Source: Desulfurellaceae bacterium bin18 (GTDB lineage Bacteria > Desulfobacterota > Binatia > Bin18). Taken from it: a stretch of 64,000 nucleotides of DNA. The position numbers and the translations under genes are program-made. Of this stretch, positions 8,702-17,218 are shown piece after piece. Under the pieces are notes generated by a model. The model had not been told where the DNA came from. It saw only the letters and a list, made by a program, of their open reading frames with translations, and ran no database searches. The stretch lies in NCBI GenBank assembly GCA_002238415.1, contig MPMI01000010.1, forward strand, positions 52,789 to 116,788. The letters run 5' to 3'. Every line of letters starts with the position of its first letter. Positions within the stretch are counted from its first letter, which is position 1.

Positions 8702-9170
8702 ATCCCTTCCTCCTGTCTGTCGTGTAACGAAAATCAAATCGGGGCATGTGGCCTAGAGACGGCCGGGGGAGCACGCTTGCGCGGACATATAAAAACGGAA
8801 GAAGCGTGCGGGAATCGGGCAGGAAAAAAATATAAGCGGCTGAAAGGGAGGGCAGGAGGTTCGGGTGGGGCCTGGCGGACGACGGTAGCAAATCCAAAGG
8901 GTCCGCTAGTGGGGAAGGAGCGTGGCTGTTGCTCCAGGTATTGCACAGTGGCCCCTCCAGTCACGCGTTTGGTGAATGAGTCCCTGACCACCGACTCCCA
9001 CAGGCCTCTGACCTTTTCCTAGCACTCTTTTTTGACGAGTCAAGCACAAACGATGGGTTTCTTGTGGTGGACGAGAACGTCGTGAACCGCGGCCTGAGTT
9101 GTATCTAGGCCCAGCGCTTGCCAGCCGGGCCGCGAGAGTGCACCTCCCAGAGAACAAGAAGGAATCCGAA
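8702..9170. other. Gene-free stretch of about 470 bp
   Basis: No open frame here has a ribosome site or recognisable protein content. AT-rich words (ATATAAAAAC near 8788, AAAAAAATATAAG near 8824) could contain minus-strand promoter elements for the anchored protein, but no convincing -35/-10 pair was found. I see nothing else in it. Confidence 0.4.
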
Positions 9171-9581
9171 TTATTTCGCGCGTCCCTTTTTGACGATCAG
9201 GTCGAATTCTTTTTTGGTCACCGGCATAACTGACAGACGGCTCTGCTTGACCAGCGCCATCTCTTGCAGCTGCTTGTCTCGCTTGATCTGGCTGAGCGTT
9301 ATCGGGTTGACCAGAGTTTCAAGCGGCTCGATATCAACCACGCTCCAGCGCTCATCCTCGGTCGTAGGGTCCTGGTAGGCTTCCTTGATGACACGGGCAA
9401 CCCCGACAATCTCCATCCCCTCGTTGCTGTGATAATACAGGACCTGATCGTCCACCTGCATGGCACGCAGGTTATTGCGGGCTTGATAGTTCCGTACGCC
9501 GTCCCAATACGTCCAGCCGTCTTTTTGAAGGTCGCTCCAGGCGTATTTATACGGTTCGGATTTCACCAGCCAATACTTCAT
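9171..9581 (-). CDS. EVE-domain protein
   Basis: This 136-residue protein is a full-length EVE domain, a PUA-like fold related to the thymocyte nuclear protein THYN1 and thought to bind modified nucleic acids. MKYWLVKSEPYKYAW at the start, WDGVRNYQARNNLR and the YYHSNEGMEIVGVARV strand are the characteristic blocks. The last residues form a basic tail. It stands alone between a gene-free stretch and the divergent CocE-type hydrolase. Fold confidence is high; biological role is unknown. Confidence 0.9.
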   Translation of the reverse strand: MKYWLVKSEPYKYAWSDLQKDGWTYWDGVRNYQARNNLRAMQVDDQVLYYHSNEGMEIVGVARVIKEAYQDPTTEDERWSVVDIEPLETLVNPITLSQIKRDKQLQEMALVKQSRLSVMPVTKKEFDLIVKKGRAK

Positions 9582-9659
9582 AGCGTTGTGTCCCTTATCG
9601 GTTCTGTGTGATGCCGAACAATATACCCCTTACGGATTTTTTCCACATCGTCGTTTTGA

Positions 9660-9688
9660 TTGCGTTTCCCAGTCTGCCTCTCTATAAG
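9660..9688 (+). promoter_or_regulatory. Sigma-70-like promoter for the CocE-type hydrolase
   Basis: TTGCGT (9660-9665) and TATAAG (9683-9688) are separated by 17 bases. They lie 36 bases before the hydrolase ATG, which has AAAGGAGGGGG as ribosome site. A 13-base direct repeat (ATAAGAAGGCTCA twice, 9684-9709) overlaps the -10 and the start region. Confidence 0.5.
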
Positions 9689-9723
9689 AAGGCTCAATAA
9701 GAAGGCTCAAAGGAGGGGGAATC

Positions 9724-11478
9724 ATGCCACGTGAAAGCCGCCAGGAGTATCGCATCATCACGGAAAAAGACGTCCCGGCAGTCATGCGGGACGGGACTAC
9801 GCTTTACGCCGATGTCTATCGGCCGGATGCCGAGGAGCGCTTCCCCGTTATTTTATTGCGGCTCCCGTATGGCAAACAATTGGCCGAGGTTTTTGGCGAC
9901 CACGAGTATTTCCCGTCGCGTGGCTATGTGGTCGTCGTCCAGGATGGACGCGGGCGGTTTGCGTCAGAGGGGGAATATTATCCGCTTATTGATGAAGCCC
10001 AGGACGGCTACGATACAGTCGAGTGGGCCGCGGCGTTGCCGTACTCGAACGGCATGGTCGGGACTCAGGGCCAGTCGTATCTCGGCGCGACCCAGTATCA
10101 GCTCGCGCCGACGCGGCCGCCACACCTCCAGTGTGCTTTCCCCGTCTCTGCCGGTGCCGACTACCATCAAGGCTGGGTCTACCACACCGGTGGAGCCTTC
10201 TCTCTGGGCTGGCAGGTGCCCTACGCGCTTTTCCTCGCTCGCAACACTATTGATCGCAAAGGCATTAAGGACCAACTCTGGCCAAAGGTACGGCCCGACC
10301 TGCTACGCTCCATTAATTTTGGGAATCCGCTTTCACCGGAAGCCTATCTGCGCCTGCCGCTCATGTATTGGGCCGACCTGCTCGAAGAGGTGGCGCCGTA
10401 TCTGCGCGATTACCTGACCCACCCCGACGACGGTCCCTATTGGTGGCCGGTCAATATCGAGCGTCAGCACCGCAATATCAACATCCCCATGTACCATGTG
10501 AGTTCGTGGTACGATATTTTCCTGCGCGACGCCCTGGTGCACTTCTGCGGCTTGCAGTCCCGGGCCATGACACCAGAGGCACGCGGCGGTCAGAAACTGC
10601 TGCTCGGACCGTGGGCTCATCTTTTTCCGTATACCACGCCAGTTTCCGGTGGGACCGGAGACATTGACTTTGGTCCGAACGCCGTCATTGAACTGCACGA
10701 GACGCAGTTGCGCTGGTTTGACTATTGGCTCAAGGGGATAGACTCGGGGATTGCCGAGGAGCCGCCCATCCGACTGTTTGTGATGGGCACCAATCGCTGG
10801 CAGGACGAGTATGAATGGCCGCTGGCGCGGACTCGGTACACGCCCTACTACTTCCACAGTCAGGGCCGGGCGAATAGTCGCGACGGCGACGGCGGACTCA
10901 GCCTTGAGCCCCCCCAGGACGAACCCCACGATCAGTATGAATACGACCCTGCCAATCCGGTGCCGACCTGTGGCGGCAACACGCTGATTATCCCGGTTGG
11001 GGTCACGGACCAGCGCGAGGTGGAAAGCCGGCCAGACGTGCTGGTCTATACCGGAGAGCCGCTGGACGCACCGCTTGAAGTCACTGGCCCCCTCACGGTC
11101 GTGCTCTACGCCACGTCGTCTGCCACCGATACCGACTTTACCGCCAAGCTGGTCGATGTCCGGCCCGACGGTTATGCCCAGAATATTGCCGATGGTATTA
11201 TCCGCGCGCGTTATCGTGACTCCCTGAGTCAGCCGACCCTGATGTCGCCAGACGAGCCGTATGAGTTTCGTATCGACTTATGGGCCACCAGCCATGTGTT
11301 TCTGTCGGGGCATCGTCTGCGCGTGGAGGTGGCGTCGAGCAATTTCCCGCGCTTCGACCGCAACCTGAACACCGGCGGCGATCAGGCGACCGGGACGCAG
11401 TTCCAGACCGCGCAGCAGACGGTTTTGCACAACAAAGAGTTTCGGTCGCATATTGTGTTGCCGGTCATTCCGTCATAG
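9724..11478 (+). CDS. CocE/NonD family hydrolase (X-Pro dipeptidyl-peptidase S15 fold)
   Basis: This 584-residue protein has the family's usual length. An N-terminal alpha/beta-hydrolase domain (MRDGTTLYADVYRP) carries the nucleophile motif GQSYLG with Ser near residue 118. A C-terminal jelly-roll domain includes VYTGEPLDAPLEVTGP. Family members hydrolyse esters or amides; cocaine esterase and acyl-amino-acid hydrolases are examples. No signal peptide is visible, so a cytoplasmic location is likely. A strong ribosome site (AAAGGAGGGGG) precedes the ATG. The substrate cannot be inferred from the neighbours. Confidence 0.9.
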   Translation: MPRESRQEYRIITEKDVPAVMRDGTTLYADVYRPDAEERFPVILLRLPYGKQLAEVFGDHEYFPSRGYVVVVQDGRGRFASEGEYYPLIDEAQDGYDTVEWAAALPYSNGMVGTQGQSYLGATQYQLAPTRPPHLQCAFPVSAGADYHQGWVYHTGGAFSLGWQVPYALFLARNTIDRKGIKDQLWPKVRPDLLRSINFGNPLSPEAYLRLPLMYWADLLEEVAPYLRDYLTHPDDGPYWWPVNIERQHRNINIPMYHVSSWYDIFLRDALVHFCGLQSRAMTPEARGGQKLLLGPWAHLFPYTTPVSGGTGDIDFGPNAVIELHETQLRWFDYWLKGIDSGIAEEPPIRLFVMGTNRWQDEYEWPLARTRYTPYYFHSQGRANSRDGDGGLSLEPPQDEPHDQYEYDPANPVPTCGGNTLIIPVGVTDQREVESRPDVLVYTGEPLDAPLEVTGPLTVVLYATSSATDTDFTAKLVDVRPDGYAQNIADGIIRARYRDSLSQPTLMSPDEPYEFRIDLWATSHVFLSGHRLRVEVASSNFPRFDRNLNTGGDQATGTQFQTAQQTVLHNKEFRSHIVLPVIPS

Positions 11479-11583
11479 GCGTTCGTGCGTCTGGGGACGA
11501 TCTCAGCTGTCAGTAGTGTTGAGTCGTTCCCTATATACCTCCGGCCCTTGCTTGCCCCGTCTGTGGCTGATTCTTTGCCTCCC

Positions 11584-12279
11584 ATGTCGGATGTCCTGCC
11601 GCCCGATGCAGAAAAAGCTACCTCAGTGCGGGCGATGTTTGATTTGATCGCCCCGCAGTATGACAGGCTGAATCGGTGGCTGTCCTTGCGGCTCGATCAA
11701 TACTGGCGGCGACAGACGATTCGCAGCGTTGGCGTCTGTGCCGATGATGGAGTGCTCGACCTGGCGTGCGGAACCGGGGATTTGAGCGAACTCGCCGCGA
11801 CAACCGGTGCCCACGTCATCGGGGTGGATTTCGCCCGCAACATGCTCGTCGGTGCAACCCGGCGTCGGATTAGCGCGGCCTTCATTCAGGCCGATGCGAA
11901 TGCCTTACCCCTGCCGACCGCCACCGTTTCGGTTGTCTTGTCCGGCTTTGCCCTGCGGAATTTCGTCTCTATACCCCGCGCCCTCCAAGAAGCGGCGCGT
12001 GTCCTCAAGTCCGGTGGACGACTGGCTTTGCTGGAGGTGGATACGCCGCGCCACACGCTCCTGAAATGGGGTCATGGCTTCTATTTTCAGCGCATCGTAC
12101 CTCTGCTGGGCGGTCTCATCTCAGACCGAAAGTCGTATCTCTATTTGCCGCGCTCGGTGGTCTACCTGCCGGAGGAATCGGAACTGTTGCAGATGGTCCG
12201 AGCGGCGGAATTTGAGCAGGTCGTAAAGAAGCGTTTATCCGGTGGTGTAGCGCAGCTGATTACCGCGGTGAGACGCTAA
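11584..12279 (+). CDS. UbiE/MenG-like class I SAM methyltransferase
   Basis: This 231-residue protein matches demethylmenaquinone/2-methoxy-benzoquinol methyltransferases. The N-terminal YDRLNRWLSLRLDQYWRRQT block, SAM motif I VLDLACGTGDLSE and the post-motif SGFALRNF segment are all typical of UbiE. It would methylate a quinone precursor at the membrane. I chose the ATG at 11584, which aligns the N-terminus with the family; an upstream ATG would add 33 unrelated residues. It may follow the hydrolase in one transcript, although about 105 bases separate them. Confidence 0.82.
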   Translation: MSDVLPPDAEKATSVRAMFDLIAPQYDRLNRWLSLRLDQYWRRQTIRSVGVCADDGVLDLACGTGDLSELAATTGAHVIGVDFARNMLVGATRRRISAAFIQADANALPLPTATVSVVLSGFALRNFVSIPRALQEAARVLKSGGRLALLEVDTPRHTLLKWGHGFYFQRIVPLLGGLISDRKSYLYLPRSVVYLPEESELLQMVRAAEFEQVVKKRLSGGVAQLITAVRR

Positions 12280-12303
12280 AAAGCAACAACAGACCGCCCA
12301 ACA

Positions 12304-13764
12304 TCAGCGGTTCATATAGGGAATGAGCTTTTCCAGCACCTGAGGCAGCTCTTCGCACGGGACATCGGCCAAGAGCTGTGTGCCGGGCCGCGCGTCCGGA
12401 CCGGAGCGCCCGCCGACAAACACATCGACCGCCTCGATGGTTTTCCCCTCCCGCTGCACTTTCTTTCCCAAAAAACCGATATCTGCGGTGGTATGGTTCC
12501 CGCAGCCATTCTGACAGCCCGACCAGCGCATGCTGAGAGGAGCCGTCTTGCCCAGGGTCTTTTCGAGGTGGCGTGCCGTGTCGAGCGCACATTGCTTGGT
12601 TTCAATCAGCGAATAGTGACAGTAATCGCGGCCAGTACAACTGACGAGGCCACGCATGAAGGCCGAAGGGTCGTAGCGTAGCTCTTGCAGCAGCGGCTCT
12701 TGGGTCAGGTCGCCGACCACATGATCCGGAATATGCGGGATAATCAGATTCTGGCTCGGGGTCAGCCGAATCTCGCCAGTGCCGTAGTGTTCCGCCAGCG
12801 CAGCAACGCCGAGCAGGTGCGGTGCCGACAGCCGTCCGGTCGGGACGACGAGGCCGATATAGTTGAAGCCGGTTTGCCGTTGGCGAAAGAGGCCGACGTG
12901 ATCGGTCTGGGCGGTATTGCGCGCATCCTGGCCTGCCGACAGGAGAGAACGGCCCAGACGCTGTTCCAGTTCACGCCGAAATTTTTCGATCCCCCAATCC
13001 TGGATGAAAAAAAACAGGCGTGACTTTTTACGATCCCGGCGTTGGCCGTGGTCACGAAAGAGGAGCGCAATCGCGCCGCACAGCGGAACGGCGTCGTGAG
13101 GTGGGATGAAGACGTCAAGCGCCTGGGCTGGCGTATAACCACCCGACCCCTGCTTCCCGCCGACGAAGACGTTGAAGCCCTGGACCTCGACCCCGGCGTT
13201 CTCTTTGATTGCCGGGACCAGACCCACATCTTGTGAGTCCGGAGCGGTGCAATTGTCCAGACAGGCCGAGATGGTGACCTTAAACTTGCGCGGCAGGTTC
13301 GTGTACTCCGGGTTGCGTAAGAATGCCTCAGTATAGTGTCGAGTGACGGGCGAGGCGTCAAACAACTCGTTGGGAGTCAGGCCGGCCGCCGGGCAGCCGG
13401 TCACGCCACGGATGTTGTTCAGGCCGGTCTGAAGCGAGACCAGGCCGACCCGTTCGAGCCGCTGCCACATCTCTGGTACACGCTCGATATGAAACCAGCG
13501 CAGTTGGATCTGCTGCCGGGTCGTCATATCAACAAAGCCCTTCCCGAATTCTTCACTCAGCGCCGCCAGGGTGCGAAACTGGGCTGCATTGCTGAGCCCG
13601 TTGCTCATCCGCAGTCGCATCATGAAATTGCCCGGCGTCTGGCGCCGAAAGAAGACGCCGGCGCCTTTGAGTCCCTCGATTTCGTGCTCGGACAGGGCTT
13701 TCCAGCCATCTTGAATGGCGTGAGAGAGGCTGCTCAGGCCCGCCTCCTGCGTTGCTGTTGCCAT
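12304..13764 (-). CDS. Ferredoxin-type nitrite/sulfite reductase (siroheme and 4Fe-4S)
   Basis: This 486-residue protein reduces nitrite (or sulfite) by six electrons using siroheme coupled to a 4Fe-4S cluster. Two ferredoxin-like half domains and the cluster/siroheme ligands CTGRDYC (C-x5-C) and CQNGC (C-x3-C) are visible near the C-terminus. MTTRQQIQLRW matches the substrate-arginine region. The start at 13764 has AAGGGTGA at proper distance; a GTG nine bases upstream is the alternative. It lies 37 bases after narK, so assimilatory nitrite reduction is the likely role. Sulfite reductase remains possible because nirBD is also present. Confidence 0.85.
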   Translation of the reverse strand: MATATQEAGLSSLSHAIQDGWKALSEHEIEGLKGAGVFFRRQTPGNFMMRLRMSNGLSNAAQFRTLAALSEEFGKGFVDMTTRQQIQLRWFHIERVPEMWQRLERVGLVSLQTGLNNIRGVTGCPAAGLTPNELFDASPVTRHYTEAFLRNPEYTNLPRKFKVTISACLDNCTAPDSQDVGLVPAIKENAGVEVQGFNVFVGGKQGSGGYTPAQALDVFIPPHDAVPLCGAIALLFRDHGQRRDRKKSRLFFFIQDWGIEKFRRELEQRLGRSLLSAGQDARNTAQTDHVGLFRQRQTGFNYIGLVVPTGRLSAPHLLGVAALAEHYGTGEIRLTPSQNLIIPHIPDHVVGDLTQEPLLQELRYDPSAFMRGLVSCTGRDYCHYSLIETKQCALDTARHLEKTLGKTAPLSMRWSGCQNGCGNHTTADIGFLGKKVQREGKTIEAVDVFVGGRSGPDARPGTQLLADVPCEELPQVLEKLIPYMNR

Positions 13765-13801
13765 GCGTTTCACCCTTGTCTGCGAACCGGCCCCATCCCA
13801 A

Positions 13802-15163
13802 TCAGCTGGCGACTACCGGAGCGAGATCTTCCCCGGCTGGCGCTGCTTTCTCGGCCAGGGCCTTTTCCAGATTGCGCTGCTCTTCCTCCTGAACCGCTTG
13901 CGGGAAGGTCACCAAAAACATACAGGCCGACGCCAGGACAACGGCACAGCCCAGAATCAAAAGCCCCTGCTGGGTACTGATATTTTCCGAGCGAAACAGG
14001 AAACCGGCGGCAACCGCCCCGGCGTTCCCGCCCGCGCCGACAATGCCGGCCACGCCGCCAAGTGCTTTTCTGTTGACAAAAGGAACGACCGCATAGGTCG
14101 CGCCTTCGGACATTTGGACAAACAGACTGAAGACGATCATGCTCATGATTGCCAGCGGTAAGACGCTCATCTGCGAGAAGACGACCAGGGCAATGCCTTC
14201 GGCCAGGAGGACGGCACCCATAAACCAGACCCGACCTCTGAGGCCGATCTTAACCGCGCAGATATCCGAGAATACGCCGCCCAGGGTCCGGGCAAAAATA
14301 TTCATCAGACCGAACAGCCCGGCGATAATGCCTGCCGTTGCCAGATCGAGCTTGAAGAAGTCGTAGAAGTATAGAGCAGCAATATTGTTGATGGTCAGTT
14401 CAACGCCGAAACAAGCCGCGTATATGACAAACAGAGCCCACACCCGATAGTCTTTGGCCGCCAGCCAGAATGATGCTTTGGAACTGCCCTCGGCAGGGGG
14501 CAGCTCACCACGTGCGCGCAGTTCTGTATAATTGCCGTCCGGCGCATCCTGGGTACAAAAGTAATAGCCGATACCGGTCACAAACAGGACCGCGCCCGGT
14601 ATGACCATTGCCAGCCGCCAGCCGAGCGACTCGCTGACACCAAAGAAGAGAATAGCGCCCAGGATGAGAGGCATGACCATTTGGGGTCCCCCCCCCCCCA
14701 GGTTCCCCCAGCCGGCAGTGGTGGCGTTGGCTGTACCGACACAATTGGGGCCGAACATCATAGAGGTATGGTATTGCGTAATGACAAACGACGCGCCAAT
14801 TGCGCCAATCGCCAGCCGAAAGAGTAGAAAGCTCTCATAGCTCTGCGCCAGGCCAATCCCCATAACCGGCAGTGAGCCGAGCAACAGCAACCAGGTATAG
14901 ACCAGGCGCGAGCCGAAGCGGTCGCACAGCGGGCCAATAATAATGCGAACGATAACGGTAATGGCGACCGAGGCGATAATGGTATTCCCGATCTGCGCCT
15001 TGGTCAGCATCAGGTCCTCACGGACCAGCGCCATCAGCGGTGCAATGCCAAACCAGCCGAAGAAACACAGAAAAAAGGCGAACCAAGTCATGTGAAAGGT
15101 CCGCATCTGCGGGGTTGCCAGACTGAACAGATCGATTTTCGTGGCTTTATTCTTGACTTCCAT
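13802..15163 (-). CDS. narK: Nitrate/nitrite transporter, major facilitator family (NarK/NasA type)
   Basis: This 453-residue protein has 12 predicted transmembrane helices. It carries two glycine-rich nitrate signatures of the family: AGWGNLGGGG (helix 5) and GGVAGIVGAGGNAG (helix 11). It would import nitrate and/or exchange nitrite. The start at 15163 follows GAAGGAGGAGG. The first signature contains a run of 12 identical bases and reads GGGGPQ where the family usually has GGGVTQ, so an indel or substitution there deserves attention. It heads an operon with the siroheme reductase behind a sigma-54 promoter candidate. Confidence 0.92.
   Translation of the reverse strand: MEVKNKATKIDLFSLATPQMRTFHMTWFAFFLCFFGWFGIAPLMALVREDLMLTKAQIGNTIIASVAITVIVRIIIGPLCDRFGSRLVYTWLLLLGSLPVMGIGLAQSYESFLLFRLAIGAIGASFVITQYHTSMMFGPNCVGTANATTAGWGNLGGGGPQMVMPLILGAILFFGVSESLGWRLAMVIPGAVLFVTGIGYYFCTQDAPDGNYTELRARGELPPAEGSSKASFWLAAKDYRVWALFVIYAACFGVELTINNIAALYFYDFFKLDLATAGIIAGLFGLMNIFARTLGGVFSDICAVKIGLRGRVWFMGAVLLAEGIALVVFSQMSVLPLAIMSMIVFSLFVQMSEGATYAVVPFVNRKALGGVAGIVGAGGNAGAVAAGFLFRSENISTQQGLLILGCAVVLASACMFLVTFPQAVQEEEQRNLEKALAEKAAPAGEDLAPVVAS
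14688..14699. repeat. Homopolymer run of 12 C (12 G in narK mRNA)
   Basis: Twelve consecutive C bases on the plus strand fall inside the first nitrate-signature codons of narK. The frame is intact in this copy. Confidence 0.9.
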
Positions 15164-15213
15164 CGCGACGTTTGCCTCCTCCTTCTCACGATATGGGTGA
15201 CACTTGAGGACAC

Positions 15214-15230
15214 AGCAATTCACAGGCCAG
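15214..15230 (-). promoter_or_regulatory. Sigma-54 (-24/-12) promoter for narK and the siroheme reductase
   Basis: Read on the minus strand, the 17 bases are CTGGCCTGTGAATTGCT. This matches TTGGCACG-N4-TTGCW with GG and GC at the required 10-base spacing. The predicted transcript would start near 15202, about 39 bases before the narK ATG. Nitrogen control through an NtrC-type activator is expected. Confidence 0.65.
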
Positions 15231-15248
15231 AACGTAGGGGTGTACCGG

Positions 15249-15274
15249 GAAAAAGCAGAAAAGGCCGCCTTTTC
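15249..15274 (-). terminator. Intrinsic terminator on the minus strand
   Basis: GAAAAGG/CCTTTTC forms a 7-8 bp stem (15258-15274) followed on the minus strand by TG and then CTTTTT. It is enclosed by a second inverted repeat, GTACCGG/CCGGTAC (15242-15248 with 15278-15284). It lies upstream of the sigma-54 promoter, so it ends some other minus-strand transcript. Confidence 0.55.
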
Positions 15275-15527
15275 ACGCCGGTACGCCCAAGTCCGGGCTG
15301 CGGAGGCCGGGACGTGCCGTCAGTCGGACGAAGCGGGCGTGTTGTTCAGCCCGCAATATGCTCACTCAGCAACACGCCTTTGGCCGAAATCCCAAAAGGG
15401 ATACTCCACGGTAATATGGTGTAGGTTGTGCTGTCTGTCGCCTCTCCGTCGAATGAACCGCCGGTGCACAGGGGAAGGTCCCGCCGGGCTTGTGATTTAA
15501 TCTAATTTAAGGAATGTAAGAAGTTAA
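15275..15527 (-). ncRNA. Candidate small RNA or alternative narK leader with competing hairpins
   Basis: A sigma-70-like promoter (TTAACT, 17 bases, TAGATT; 15499-15527) faces the narK direction and is followed about 220 bases later by the terminator at 15249-15274. In between, two mutually exclusive stems share bases: 15336-15344 with 15370-15378 (GGCGTGTTG/CAACACGCC), and 15333-15338 with 15349-15354 (GCGGGC/GCCCGC). This could be a free small RNA, or an attenuated leader transcribed into narK from a second promoter. No ORF with a ribosome site is present. Confidence 0.35.
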
Positions 15528-15573
15528 CGCTTGTCATCACACGCTGAGAGGCATGGCAAGGAGAATCGCGTTC

Positions 15574-16293
15574 ATGGGTCGGACAGAAAAAAATATATAC
15601 GGAGGGCGAGACCCACGTGAGTTGCCAGCGTATGGTATCCCGGAGGCGGCTCACTATCTGCGGATTCCAGTCGCTACCCTCCGGACGTGGGTCTGTGGTC
15701 GGCACTATCCAACCCAGCAAGGGCTTCGACGCTTCAAACCGATCATAGCTCTTGCCGATACGGAGCGCTTCCTGTTGTCCTTCGTGAATCTCATTGAGGC
15801 GCATGTCCTCGCCGCTATTCGTCGTCATCATCGCGTCTCGTTCCCTAAAGTCAGAAGCGCGCTACGCTATCTCAATCAGTACTTTCCCTCCCCGCATCCA
15901 CTGGCGGATCAACATTTTGAAACGAATGGATTAGATCTCTTCGTCGAACAGTTCGGAAACCTGATTGCCATTTCAGATGAAGGGCAGCTCAGCATGCGTG
16001 ATATGCTGAAAGCTCACCTGCATCGGATCGAACGGGACGTATCCGGGCTGGCGATTAAGCTGTATCTATTCACCCGACGAGACGTCTCTGAGACCGCGCC
16101 CCGTGTCATCGTTGTTGACCCGCGCATCGCGTTTGGACGGCCGGTGGTAGTCGGCACCCGCATCTCAACCGAAGTCGTCTACCAACGATTCGAAGCCGGG
16201 GAGTCGATTGCCCGACTTGCGGATGACTATGGCCGCACGCCAGCAGAAATCGAAGAAGCGCTCCGCTGCGAGCACTACCGAGACGCGGCCTGA
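15574..16293 (+). CDS. VapB45-like antitoxin with DUF433 domain
   Basis: This 239-residue protein has an N-terminal MerR-like helix-turn-helix (YGIPEAAHYLRIPVATLRTW) and a C-terminal DUF433 domain (VVDPRIAFGRPVVVGTRIST, then a second small helix-turn-helix). This layout matches the long VapB45-type antitoxins, which bind DNA and neutralise the adjacent PIN-like protein. The start at 15574 is preceded by AAGGAGA; an ATG 21 bases upstream is the alternative. The 3' end overlaps the toxin gene. Orientation is opposite to the nitrate genes on both sides, which suggests insertion. Confidence 0.8.
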   Translation: MGRTEKNIYGGRDPRELPAYGIPEAAHYLRIPVATLRTWVCGRHYPTQQGLRRFKPIIALADTERFLLSFVNLIEAHVLAAIRRHHRVSFPKVRSALRYLNQYFPSPHPLADQHFETNGLDLFVEQFGNLIAISDEGQLSMRDMLKAHLHRIERDVSGLAIKLYLFTRRDVSETAPRVIVVDPRIAFGRPVVVGTRISTEVVYQRFEAGESIARLADDYGRTPAEIEEALRCEHYRDAA

Positions 16294-16714
16294 AGGGCCT
16301 CCCTTTTTTCTCGACCAAAGCTTGGGGGACAAAGTTGTTGCGCAAGCACTCCGTCAGCAAGGATGTAGGGTCGAATTGCTCAAAGAGCACTTTGAGATCG
16401 ATGTCCTGGATGAAGAATGGTTGCCTGAGGTGGGGCGGCGCGGCTGGCTGATCCTGACCAAGGACGATCGTATACGCAGACGGCCGGCCGAGCGTGAAGC
16501 GCTCATGCAGAGCGGGGCTCGCGCTTTCATTCTTCCCTCGGGCAATATGTCCGGTGAAGATATGGCTTCAGCTATTGCCAATGCCCTCCCGAAAATACAG
16601 CGGTTCGTTACAAAAAATCCCCCGCCTTTCATTGCGCGCATATCCAAAGCAGGGGAAGTGTGGTTGTTGGACCCGCCACGCTCCACACGTGCAAAGAAGC
16701 GAAGAGAGAAATAG
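16223..16714 (+). CDS. VapC45-like toxin (PIN-like domain)
   Basis: This 163-residue protein carries a PIN-like domain of the VapC45/DUF5615 kind: FFLDQSLGDKVVAQAL with the first acidic residue, DEEWLPEVGRRGWLILTKDD with two more, then a basic helix RIRRRP. Such proteins are predicted ribonucleases inhibited by the DUF433 partner. It overlaps the antitoxin gene by 71 bases. ATG codons at 16223 and 16229 are both plausible; a TTG at 16208 is less so. The C-terminus is strongly basic. Confidence 0.75.
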   Translation: MTMAARQQKSKKRSAASTTETRPEGPPFFLDQSLGDKVVAQALRQQGCRVELLKEHFEIDVLDEEWLPEVGRRGWLILTKDDRIRRRPAEREALMQSGARAFILPSGNMSGEDMASAIANALPKIQRFVTKNPPPFIARISKAGEVWLLDPPRSTRAKKRREK

Positions 16715-16771
16715 CGTTCTGGAAGTGTATCAGGGGACTTTTTCGGCAGGTTTGGTAATACGTGCGCGATG

Positions 16772-16972
16772 CTAGATGTCGGCATCACCACTGGCCTGAC
16801 AGGCCGGGCAGGCCTCGTCCGGGGACTGGAGATAGCCCCGCCCATCGCACTGCCGACACAAGCCGTTCAGCAGGTAGAGCTTATAGTAGAAATCGGTCAT
16901 ATCGTGGACATTATGAAAGAACGATTTGATTTGTTCGACAATATGATCAGGGTAGAATGCCTGCTCTTTCAT
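16772..16972 (-). CDS. Small protein with paired CxxC motifs (66 aa)
   Basis: I do not recognise this protein by name. The 66 residues comprise a helical N-terminal part rich in aromatic residues (FFHNVHDMTDFYYKLYLLNG) and a C-terminal CRQCDGRGYL...CPACQASG pair. This resembles one zinc-binding unit of the DnaJ cysteine-rich domain. It is the last gene of the nitrate reductase operon, 19 bases after the preceding gene, with GAGAGA before the ATG. An assembly or chaperone role for the reductase is a guess. Confidence 0.6.
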   Translation of the reverse strand: MKEQAFYPDHIVEQIKSFFHNVHDMTDFYYKLYLLNGLCRQCDGRGYLQSPDEACPACQASGDADI

Positions 16973-16991
16973 CGGACCGTCTCTCTCTCGT

Positions 16992-17210
16992 TCAGCGTTG
17001 CATCATGCGCCACAACCAGACGGCCGCGACGAAGCATGCCCCCGAGGCGATCGCCGCGGGGCCGACAATGCTGCCCGCTCCGCCGAGATGGCCTTCAATT
17101 GCTTCGACCAGCAGCCATAACTGCACGAGTAGCAGGACAACGACAAAAGCCGTGACCAGACCGAGCACCGAACTGCGCTGCTGGCGCAGTGTGGCAGAAG
17201 GTAGATTCAT
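16992..17210 (-). CDS. Small two-helix membrane protein in the nitrate reductase operon
   Basis: This 72-residue protein has two hydrophobic segments (about residues 17-38 and 46-66) separated by a Gly-rich turn. It resembles short membrane subunits found beside Rieske genes, possibly DUF6755. It starts 8 bases after the Rieske stop, which points to coupled translation and perhaps to a structural role in the same membrane complex. The ribosome site is weak. Confidence 0.6.
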   Translation of the reverse strand: MNLPSATLRQQRSSVLGLVTAFVVVLLLVQLWLLVEAIEGHLGGAGSIVGPAAIASGACFVAAVWLWRMMQR

Positions 17211-17218
17211 ACCGCAGC

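Noticed and set aside
15249..15274. Attenuator of the sigma-54 narK transcript
   Set aside because: The terminator lies upstream of the sigma-54 promoter (15214-15230), so it cannot attenuate that transcript. It was kept as the end of a separate transcript.
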